Part shown: positions 36,433 to 47,048 of the stretch, one piece after another | Layout of the letters: each line of letters begins with the position of its first letter | How positions within the stretch are numbered: position 1 is the first letter of the stretch | Assembly (NCBI GenBank): GCA_947846985.1 | Contig: CANTUZ010000002.1 | Coordinates: 125,884,889 to 125,948,888, forward strand | DNA length: 64,000 bases | Reading direction: 5' to 3' | DNA from: Fratercula arctica | Lineage: Eukaryota > Chordata > Aves > Charadriiformes > Alcidae | The notes under the pieces: model-generated | What the model saw: only the letters and a program-made list of their open reading frames with translations | Database searches by the model: none | What the model was told of the DNA's origin: nothing | Program-made: the position numbers and the translations under genes

Positions 36433-36963
36433 GAATCGTAGCATTGCCTAGGTTGGAAGGGACCTTTCAGATCATCTAGTCCAACCATCAACCTAACTCT
36501 GACAAAAACCATCGCTAAACCATATCTCTAAGCACTATGTCTGCCCATCTTTTAAATACTTCCAGGGGTGGTGCCTCAACCACTTCCCTGGGCAGCCTAT
36601 TCCAATGTTTAATAACCCTTTCAGTGTAAAAACTTTTCCCAATATCCATCCTAAGCCTCCCCTGGCGCAACTTGAGGCCGTTTGCTCTTGTCCTATTGCC
36701 TGTTATTTGGGAGAAGATATCAATCCCCACCTCTCTACAACCTGCTTTCAGGTAGTTGTAGAGGGCAATAAGGTCTCCCCTCAGCCTCCTTTTCTCCAGG
36801 CTAAACAACCCCAGCTCCCTCAGCCGCTCCTCATAAGACTTGCTCTCCAGGCCCCTCACCAGCTTCATTGCCCTTCTCTGGACCCGCTCCAGCATCTCAA
36901 TGACTTTCTTGTAGTGAGGGGCCCAAAACTGGACACAGTACTCAAGGTGGGGTCTAGCAGGAA
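36433..36963 (-). mobile_element. CR1 LINE 3' fragment, open C-terminal frame
   Basis: Reverse-oriented CR1 copy of a different subfamily from the one at 4.6 kb. On the minus strand, 36895-36515 is open for 126 codons. It carries [17 protein letters not shown], then [20 protein letters not shown], then GNRTRANG, then [18 protein letters not shown], the end of CR1 ORF2. The 3' region includes AGTCCAACC-type sequence (TTGGACTAGATGATC on the minus strand) and ends at about 36433 (GCTACGATTCTA). The catalytic domain is absent through 5' truncation at about 36963. This copy is among the least decayed in the window. Confidence 0.94.
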
Positions 36964-38095
36964 TAGGTGAACCTTAATGGTTAAGCATTGTAACATGTGA
37001 GAAGAGCTGGAGGCTGTAATTGGGTATTGTAATGTTTTTCGGTGTGTGAATTCAGTCTTCAGGCGTGTTACATTCAATCTACAGCTGTATCAAGGGACCA
37101 GCGCTGCATTTGTGTATGTGAAGATCCAACTGTGGCCAAATTCTGCTCACTTGCAATAGAGTTTAAATAAGTACTCTTTATGGTGACAAGTGTTGTCTTT
37201 TCCTACTAATTTCACCAATACGCACCTGCCATTTTGCATCTTAATTATTACATCTCTGTTCCACTGTTGCAATCAAGTAATTTAAGACTATTTCTTGGTA
37301 ATTTGAAGCTATATGTGTACAGTCCAGGTAGTGCTAAGAAAGAATTCGAGTTCTTGCTTCTGCTGTAAATATTCTTTGAAAATATTTTAAAAATTGAAAA
37401 TCAAAAGCTGATTTTCCATGTTTTCTAATTGTTTGAACTGAATCCAGCAGAGTTAGCAGTTGGCTATAATTTTAATCTTGTACTGGAGTTCTCTTCTTGA
37501 AGCAGAAGTACTGTATCTTTATGAAAATGGCATGATGTAATATGAATTACTTCATAAACTCATTTTTCATGAGTAATAGCAATTTTAGTTGTATTTCTTA
37601 TCAAAGCTGATTTTAATCAAGTGAGTAATATAAATATGCTTTTTTTCTCTTTAGTTTCTTATTCTTTTCTGTCAAATATAGGCATACAAATGCACATACA
37701 CATAGATGCATATGTATTTATGTAGTTTCTGGCTCATACCATTACTTGCTGTCATGTAGGTATTAGCATGTGCAGAATTTCCTGTTCATTTGTTCTTGAA
37801 GTAGTGCCGAACTGTTTGGGAAGATGTGGACAATACAGAAAGTTAATGTGTCCCCTGTAAATGTCACAATTTTTGAGAGGCATGTTTATTTTGAAAGGCT
37901 ATTAATATCTGTGTCTGGACCAAGCTCATAGGGTCAGATCCAGAAACAGTTTATAATAGTGCTTACTGTCTTCAAGAGCACTGATAACGCTAGTTGGAGA
38001 GCTCAGGGCTTTCAGCATCACACTTGACAGTAAGTGTTTCAACTAACAGGTGAATGCTGGAGCTTTTGATTGAATTTTGGGTTGTCGGGTTTGGA

Positions 38096-38114
38096 GGGGG
38101 GGTGGGTGGGTGGG
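38096..38114 (+). other. Predicted very stable G-quadruplex
   Basis: GGGGGGGTGGGTGGGTGGG: four G runs of at least three, with single-T loops. This is the loop arrangement known from the most stable parallel quadruplexes. It lies on the sense strand of the intron, so the RNA could fold as well. It is flanked by T/G-rich simple sequence. Confidence 0.88.
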
Positions 38115-40324
38115 TGTTTTGGTTTGGTTTTAATACTGCATGTGTCCCCTGAAACTCTGGTTTCTGTGCAATGACTATTAAGTTCAAAGATCCAGGGGCT
38201 AAGTGGCAACTTCCCCCACCCTTTTTCTTTCTTTTTTTTTTTTTAATTTTTAAAAATGAAGTGCAAGTGAAGCGTTTTTTTAATTTTTTTATTTGCATGA
38301 TAAATGCCACGTTCCCCACCTTTGTGTCTTGAGACACGCCTATGTTTTTCCATAAAGTGGTGATGGGTCTGCAAGATTTAAAATATTTAGAAAGTATGAC
38401 AAATATTCTGAACTAATAATAATCACATGATTACTCTCTTGTATGACATGCTTTACTGACTCACTATAGTTTTCATGTGCCAAGTATTGGTGACACATAC
38501 TTCCTTAAGGGTGTTAAATTGTAGCCTCTTTACCATGAATTGGTGGGTATTTGAAGATTGGAGTGCACTGGATAGAGACTTTCCTTAAACCACCATGAAT
38601 ATCACCCCCTGTTATCCTGCACAAATTCCTGCATGGAAGAGTCTCTCCACGATTGGACTCATCCTGTTGCACTAATGGAGAACTGGTCACTTCTGTTGAC
38701 CTGATCTCTTCCCTAAAACGTAGTAAGATACACATATTTGGATATGGGGATGCAAGATGAGCACAGGGCATATACATCCTTCACATTGGTCTACTGGAAA
38801 ACTTTTGGAAATTCAGTATGTTAATGTATTGTAGGCTAGCAGGCCAAGCTTTAGGCTCTGGAACAGGTATGAGTATCGCTGGACTCACAGGTTACTGAAG
38901 TTAGGAATGTTTTGGGGTGAACATCCAACCATTGACTAAAAACACAGATATACGGATTCTCAGTCAAGAGGATGTCCAAAATATGGAAAAGAAGATGGAT
39001 AAGAGGAATGTCTCTATGGATGAGAACTCTTATTTTTTAGGCTACTGTATGTTTACATGCCCTGAATCTTCTGTAGTTCTCCAATTACAGCTTTTTATTG
39101 CTTCTTAGCAGCTTAGCATGACTTAGGCAGAAAGTAGTTGATGATGCATGAGAGAAAATGGTATCCACTAGGGTGTTTTTTTTTTTTTCCCCTCTTCATT
39201 TTAATGCACTGCATGTGGATATCTTCAGTGTCCCATTTTATGTATTTTTACTATCAGTGCAGAGAAGTGGAACAAATGTGGGCAAGAACGGATTTCATTT
39301 GCTATTCCATTGCCATTATCCTGTTAGTACTTTATTACTTACTGAAAACCTATCTCGAAGTAATGGTATGGTGCTGCTTAAGAGCAAAGTTGTGATTAAT
39401 GGCAAGATTTTGATCCTTTTTTCTGTTGTAATGGGAGAATGCTAACTTAAAGCAGAAGTTATACCATTTACCTTACTCACTGGGAGTTTAAAGTAAGCAG
39501 CGTGGAAGATGCCTGCTGTTTGCAGTAGAGCTGATGACATTACTCATTAGACATATTTTCTTCCAGTGGATGGAGGCAAATTCTGCACATAGAGATCTCA
39601 GTTTTTACGTATCTATGCATTATTCAAGATAAGTGATTAAACACTTTATGTGGACGTATTTCAGGCTCTTGGCTGTTTGGAAACCCCTCATGGTTGTTCT
39701 TCTAGGTATCAGAGCTACATGATCAGTTGCCTAAATTCCACGGGATTATCTCTATTCCCCAACAGGATGATCAGACTTTACTGGGTATGCGACAGTGACA
39801 AAGCAATGTGACAATGCTGTCCTTTCCTTTTCCTGTCAATCACTCTTTGACCTTTCCAATTTCCTGAGGCAATGAATGGCCATGGTTAGGGCAGCATTGC
39901 TAGAAGCTCTTTGGGGAGGTTCTTCTTGCACCTGCTGAAGAGGTCACTGTGCACTGAGCCATTCACTGTGCTGGAGAGATACCAAGAAATGCATGAAAGT
40001 ACATTACCCTGTCACTTGTGAATGAGTCTATTAACACTGGGAGGGGTTCTGAATGTGTTTTCAGGGCTGCTTTTACATTTCAGTAATTGCCCAAAATATA
40101 GCAATTAGCCTGGAGAAGAGCCTGAACTGCAGGTGGTCTGATAAGTTCTGAAATGCGGATTTGTGTTCTTCTCTGTTGCCAACAAAATGAATGAAATAGA
40201 TACCCCTGCTTCCCTATCCTCTTCTAATCCTTCTTCTCTTCTCCATTCATGCAAACACTCACTGTCAGAGTCAGACTGGGTGACAACCTAGTGTTTAGAG
40301 TCATAGATTTGCCTTTTTGAATGC

Positions 40325-40385
40325 TGAAGCAGAAGGAATTGAGCTTGAATCCCATAACCTAGGCAAGTGCTCTCACTGCTCTGGA
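40325..40385 (-). repeat. Possible old tRNA-derived SINE/MIR-like relic
   Basis: GAAGGAATTGAGCTTGAATCCCATAACCTAGGCAAGTGCTCTCACTGCTCTGG resembles the reverse of the tRNA-like part of old amniote SINEs (GGGATTCGAACCC...CTAGGTGAGTGCCCTAACCACTG). Degraded, with a B-box-like core only approximate. Confidence 0.4.
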
Positions 40386-42707
40386 GAGGAAGCAGGGAAC
40401 TCCCCGGGATGCTTTTAAAAAAACTAGTGATGGAAACTGCTCTGAAAAAGTGACTCTGAAAAGTGTGAAAACTCCAGCGTGAACATCCAGCTCTCAAGTG
40501 CCCAAATCAGGATATTTCAGATCCTTAGTTTCTGGGTTCAAATTGATTTAGGCATGAACTAGATGTCAAACACATCGTCCCTCTTTAAGAAAATTTGGCA
40601 TAAAGCAGAAAATTACACTTTAAAGTGTTGAGGGAGGTCTAAGGAAGCAGCTGTGGCTGACACTGAGGTTAGGAATAGTTAATGGCTGTGCAGAGTTTAT
40701 CAGGTTCAGAGTTAGGCATCAAAATCCCCACAGCACTTTTAGTCTGTAATCTTAGAATTGCTGATCCAGCTGGTTTCTTATTCTTAAGATGTTTCCTTTG
40801 ATGGCAGTGGATCTTTAGGGGATCATAGAATCACAAGTCCTATATCAGGATTAACCCTCAGTTCATGGAATTAGTTTACTCAAATCAGTTTTGGCATTAA
40901 ATATTTTCACAGTGCTCATGGGGAAAAACTTTATCAACAGAAGTGTGGCAGAAGCAATGAAAAGGCAGCACAAGCCTGACTGAAAGGAAATGTTCAGAAT
41001 TTGAGGGAAGAGCAGTGGGTAGTTTTGCTTCTCTGTCTGTCCAAACTGATCTTGGGACCCTCTCTAGTCTTTGAACATCTGCTCTCTGATATCTTTGCGC
41101 TTTTTCTCCCATGCTTCTCCTGTCGTTTCTGGAGAGCTCTTTCATAACATCCAACATTCTTGGATTGTCCCATCAAAAACTCACCTTGGCCTAGGATGTA
41201 TTTATACCTGGAGTAAGGAGCTGAGAAATTGTCTTTCCCTTCCTTTCTTAGCCATATCTGTACAACATACCCCACTGCTTAGTTTTTGATCCTTAAAATA
41301 CCATGTAAACTGCTTTACTGAAGTCCATGGTATACTTATTTATGCACTTACTTGTATGCTTTACATACAAAAGCAAATTCCACTTCAAGCTGCTTGCATA
41401 CCAGAGTGAATTTGGAGAGCAGGGTCAACAATTCTTTCCTCATTTCCAGCTGTGTTTCCTGTTGTAAGCTTAAAACAATTATGGGTTGGATAAAATAAGA
41501 CCTAAAAATCAAAGCAGATTTACATCAAAGTGGAATTAAATAGTCCAAGAGCTGCAGCACAAAACTGGTCTCTCTTCTGCATCATTCGTGGCAGCTATGT
41601 AGTCCATATGTGCCATCAGGTAAGGATGTACATCTGGGCTAGGCATAAGAAATTTTCTTCTTCTTTGCTACATGACTGAAGGGAATTAAGAAATATTTTT
41701 TCATGCTTTTTAGATAACTAGTGCATGGACTTGAGCTATCCCAGTGTGTATTATTGTCTGGCTTAATTCCTGTGGTTTATCTGAGCTATAGCACTGATGT
41801 TTTTCAAGGCAAAGGTTTATTGATTATTACGGTGCTCTCAGGGCATCATTACTGTCTTTCTAGCACAGGTGCCTGTAACCTTTTGAGAACTGACTTCTAT
41901 TTAGATGAGTTGTCATCTGTTTGATCTCTGAAGAGCCATGAGAGGATTAGAGGTGACATGGGCATCACACTTTTTTGATAAGCAGCTTTTCATTGAGTCG
42001 AAATGCATGTTGCTGTGCTTTTAATTATTCAAGATACACTTAAAAAATGCAAAAGCAAAAAGAGAAGAAGGAAATCTGAAGAAGTTATTAATGACTCAAA
42101 GCAAAACCAAAACCAGAGCATGTAAAGAAGAAACAGTCTCCTGTTAAGTAGTTCCATCAAAGAGAGCACAGTTAAACAAACCCTGTAAATTGTAACTATT
42201 ATTTTTTTTTCTCAGAGAGATATAGGAAGCCACCAAGACAAGAATCTAAAAACTTGAGACTGGCTGCTGAAACCTAGTCTGATAGAGTACACTCAAACCA
42301 TTTTGAAGACAATTTATTTGCCCAATTACATGGATTACAAAAGTGGTGCTATTTAGATTTTAGGATGCATTTTAAATCTTTGCAGCAGTTTATAAACATT
42401 AATGAATTAATTCTTGCAGCCTGAGTCAGTTATATGTATTTTTAAACATAGATAGGCTATATATAGGTTTGGTCAAATTCACAGGGTAGTTTAATCTGAA
42501 ATAAAAAGAAATATAAAAATTAAAAAATTGAAACCATCCACGTAGCACTTCATAAATAAACCATGATAAGTTCTCAGTGACTTAAAAACTGTACATCAAT
42601 GTTAGTGGCCCATGAAGACTGCAACATAGTGATAAATGATATAGAAGGGAGCCTTTTGAAAAGACTGTTTGTGCATGAATGCTCTATCTCTGGCCAAGTG
42701 AACTTTT

Positions 42708-42726
42708 CTGCGGAACTTTTCCGCAG
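42708..42726. repeat. Perfect 8-bp inverted repeat
   Basis: CTGCGGAA-CTT-TTCCGCAG: perfect arms with a three-base loop, containing CpG in each arm within an AT-rich setting. Confidence 0.8.
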
Positions 42727-42888
42727 GCTTATTCGGTGTCCTAATCGTTAGCTGTAGTAGATGAGACATTATTAATTGATATCCTCTGTGAACGGTGTCT
42801 AAAGCAACTTAATCCAGCCCTGTGTTTCCAAATTGTCTTTGCTTTCATTAACAAAGTTAAAAATGACCAAAGAGGAAACTGGTTTTTG

Positions 42889-42911
42889 TTTTTTTTTTTT
42901 TTTTTTTTTTT
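42889..42911. repeat. Poly-T run (23)
   Basis: Uninterrupted 23 T, preceded by GGTTTTTG. No retroposon body identified beside it. Confidence 0.9.
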
Positions 42912-43424
42912 CATTCACTAAAAAACTGGAGTAAATTTGGTTTTATATTGATCTGCAATAATAATGCATGTATGTATTTACTAGAATTGTCAGCAAGGCA
43001 AGGCAAGATTTTTCCCCATTTGTCATCACAGCTCCTCTCTGAAGAGTAAATAGAATAATTTCTGGTTTAGAAATACAGGAAGGGATGTGGGGAGAAGTAA
43101 GTTATTAAGGATGAAGTTTGTATTATAAATTTCAATTTATAAAAGTTTGATTAAGAATGGTTTCTTGTTAGTTCTGGTAAGAGCATACGTTACTCAAAGC
43201 TTTAGTATTATTTCTCTCTACATTATGTAAAAGTAACAAAGTCAAATAATAGCAGGTGCTTTTTGGTTTTCTGAGGATAAAACACTTTAGAATTATTTTT
43301 AATGATAGTGGATATGAAGACTTCAGTTTTAAACCCAGGAAATATCTAACAAGTTCTGCAATGAAGGCAATACTTGTTTTAAAGTCCACCACATTCAGAG
43401 GTTAAATTACTCCTTGAAGTCTAC

Positions 43425-43442
43425 AGTAAAGAGCTCTTTACT
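43425..43442. repeat. Perfect 18-bp palindrome
   Basis: AGTAAAGAGCTCTTTACT equals its own reverse complement over all 18 bases, with no loop. The next base pair outward does not match. It could be a dimeric protein-binding site or chance. Confidence 0.85.
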
Positions 43443-44468
43443 CTAATTACCTTTAAAATATAAAAGATGAGAATATTAACACATTTGCAGTTTTGGGGCA
43501 CAGATTAAGAGTTTTGTTTTCCATCTCTCTGTCTTTTGATCTCTGGATTTGAAATGCATTGAGAGTAAATGTAAGTAGTATTGTAAGAATGAACCCTGTC
43601 ACAAAATGTGTTTATCCCCTTGGGAGACAACAATTAGGTTAGAAAGAGTCCAACCGATTTTCTTAATTTGCCAAAAGTTTACTTCTTCCTGTTACAAGTA
43701 TAAATTGATTGTTTGGAATATTCAAGAAGCCTAGAAAGAAAAGAGTTTGACCTTTCCCATTTTCATTTTTGCAGTTTTGAAACTATTAAATAAGCTCTTT
43801 GCTTTGGTGTGTAGCTTTGTAGAAAGCTAATAAGCATTTTCTTGCCTGAACATTATCTATGAATAGAAATTTTGTCTGAAATTTATAGTAAATAACATGC
43901 ATCGGGTTTTAAAACACATGAAAAGAATTAGTGCTTCATGTTGGAAGAATGTATTCTATACATAGGATGCCCATGTAACCTTTGGAAAAGACAGTACTTC
44001 AGTTTTCTGAAGCATAAAGAAACTGTCTATACTTTTAATCCGTATTGCAAACCCTGGCTGAAATAAATCAGAATTTGAAGGTAAAATATATACAGAGCCA
44101 TTACATGCCGTTTTAAGTATATGGAACGTATGTTTTTATATATGTATAAGCACTCCAATCAAATAGCTTAAATCAATTCAGTTATTCTGGGGCAGAGGCA
44201 AAACTGACAGGACTGAATGCACATGATCTGTATGATATGGAGGATGTTTTTTGGAGTTATAAGCAGGCCATTTGTTTTTTGCAATACTTTAAAAAGAAAT
44301 TTCAGCCAGGAACAATATTGCGTCCTTGGGGTTCACTTTGGTTCAGTTGCCATTTTCTGACATTAAAAAGTAATACGGACAATTATCTTCTGAAAGGATT
44401 GCAGAGACTTTCAGAAGTCTGGGCTGGACTGTAGCCCCAAACAAAACCCAGTGTTTTGTTTTCTTACA

Positions 44469-44493
44469 AAATCTCTTGATAATCAAGAGATTT
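44469..44493. repeat. Perfect 11-bp inverted repeat
   Basis: AAATCTCTTGA-TAA-TCAAGAGATTT: perfect 11-base arms around a three-base loop. Cruciform or RNA hairpin capable. Too short for a microRNA precursor by itself. Confidence 0.85.
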
Positions 44494-47024
44494 CCTGATC
44501 TTGGTCTTATTTTTAGAGTACCAAATAGCACAGTGTTTTGACCAAAAGCATCCCGTTTTGGAGGATCGTTGCAGGTGAAGGCACTTAAGTGTGAGCAGGA
44601 TCTGATCTCAGTTTAAGATCTCAGCTGTTGGGTGCTCAACGCTTCTGAAAAAACAGTTTACAGGTAGCTAAGGATCTAGAAACCTAGATCCAGCCATATG
44701 TTTGCGAAGTTGGTCACTGTAATACAGCATCTAAATAATAATGAAGCTATGAATCAGCCAAAAAAAGTCAACAAGGCTGAAGCATAATGTCTACATGCAC
44801 TTGGATCAAACTAAGATTGCTTAGGGACCACAAAACTCAGGCCTCCTAATGTTTCAGGGCATTATTCAACAGCTAAAATCTAATGTATTTGAGCATCTAT
44901 TACTTGAAATATTAAACTCTTTTAAGTAGATTAAATTTATTTCTCATTTTATTTCCATTTGGCTTTTAATAAAAATGTAAAAACAAGTTCAATGTTATCT
45001 AGGGTTTTTTATTATTGTAAATACTTAATTCAACAAGTAAGTTGGAGAATATTCTACTTAATATGTAACTGAATGGGGAGGCTACACATTTATACTGTTA
45101 ATATGGGGTCAGGTTAATTTAAAATATTTTTTCTACAGATAAAGTGGAAACTCTCATTTCAGGTGACCTCTCAGGGTAACACAAACTGATCTCACAAATA
45201 TTTGTAGAAAATGTACACAAGAAGATCAGAGCATCAGGTTAAGAATTGACGTATAAAACTGAGGAAACATTTTCAGGATATTTCTTATTCTTATTACTTC
45301 CCTTGCTGTGAATTCTCTTAAATTCAAAGTTACCCTCCCTTAATTTATATGTAAGCAAATTAAGCATAGCCCTGGTTAATATTTCAAAATATATTATGGA
45401 ATTTCAGTGGGTCTAGCAATAAATAACTAATTTTTAACATTTAAATACATTGTATTTTCAAAATATGCTCAAAGTATATTTTGTATGTAATATTTTGTAA
45501 AATACCATTGTATATGAATCTTAATGTAACCCCAGGTTGTTCTTTTGCAGTATACAAGAAAAGGTATTTAATGTCTAATTAAACAGAAACTGTTTGGTGT
45601 TTTGAAGCCAAGAGCCAGGCTTGTTTCCTAAATGATCTAGAAGGGCAATTATCTTTTAGAAACAAAAATGTTAGCAATCACAGCGATAAGAGGCTGTTGG
45701 GAAGCCCTGTACAAGTGCTGTCGCTGTCTTTGGAACATTTTACATTTCTTTATTTAGACCCAGTAGAGAACTGTTAGAAGCAAAAAAACCCCCACATTTC
45801 CATTCTCAGCAGCCATTTCCCTTAATTGGCTGGGTATTTCTGTCAAGCAGAGGGTTTTAGTGCGACGGGGCGACGAGGCTGAGGAGCTCTCAAACACTCT
45901 GTTTCACAGCAAATGGGTTCACGGTGGATTAGCCGCGTGCCTCGTACCGGAGCGTGACAGACCCAGATGACACGAATTGAGGTCCTCTGCCACCATGCAA
46001 ACAGGTCAGCGTCCCAGCGAGACAGATGGGGATGCCATTGATGTACAGTGCTCTTCAAGGCATGAATTTGGATCCGGAAACTTAATCCCCTGGATAATTG
46101 TCCTTTCCAATATACTTCAAGAGAAATGAACTTTATTTTATCATTAGTTCTCACAAATAAGGTTACCTTGACCTCAAAGCTTTGTTTTATCTCTAGACCG
46201 GTATCGATATTTCTCTGAACTTGCTTACTGCTGGCAAATTTTAATATCCCACTGATATTGCTGTCTGTCTTCTGATATGTCTGCATCTTTTATTCAGGAG
46301 AGCTGTTTGATACTGCTAATTTGTGGTACATTAACTGTGGGCTCTTTTACTGTGATGATACTCAGAAGAACAATAACCTTGCAGCATTTTACAGGAACAC
46401 AATATCATGTGTTGAAGTGATTTAATTGCAAAGCTCATGCTTTTCATATGAATTTGTATGTGTTTGTATTTAGATATGTATAAATAGTACAATAATTTGC
46501 AAGTGATATATACTGCAAATCAAGTAACAAAACCACATTGTCTTGTGTATGGGATGCTACTCTGTGAGGATGAACACATTGTAACTACTCTGGGCTTGAT
46601 GTTAGCTTGTCATACACCTGGAAACTCTTGTTCTCCATTGTGGGTTTTTTTGTTATTTTTTTTCTGTGTGGCATCCTCAGTAAAATGTCCCACGGCAAAG
46701 TCTTTCAGTCTCTTAACTCAGCCTCTTGAGATTCATCTTCCCCTATTGCCTATCCTCTTTCTGCATGGAAGGGGAAGCTGCTTCGTTTCTAAGCAGACCC
46801 TTCATGAACTTTTTTAATTCTCAGAAAAAAAGTAGTGGTATTGCTTTCAAAGTTCGACTGTCTAGGTACATTTCTCCATAAGTTTCCACAGCTGAAAGAG
46901 AGGGGAGTCTCCCTTCAGGGCAGCAGTTATTTTATCATTCATGGCTCCATGCTGACCCCTTCCAAAAAGATGCCTACTCCCCGTTACCAGGTTTCTTGGT
47001 ATGATGTGGAGGTCTTCCTTTATG

Positions 47025-47048
47025 GTTTGACCACCACAGTGGTCAAAC
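47025..47048. repeat. Perfect 10-bp inverted repeat
   Basis: GTTTGACCAC-CACA-GTGGTCAAAC: perfect 10-base arms with a four-base loop. Each arm contains TTTGACC / GGTCAAA, similar to a nuclear-receptor half site (AGGTCA-like), so an everted or inverted receptor site is conceivable. Confidence 0.8.

Noticed and set aside
36605..36970. 121-codon plus-strand frame
   Set aside because: Antisense shadow of the minus-strand CR1 fragment.
40822..40840. GATCATAGAATCAC resembling the CR1 terminal octamer
   Set aside because: The sequence beside it does not continue into CR1 3' end (no GGTTGGAAGGGACC-like block).
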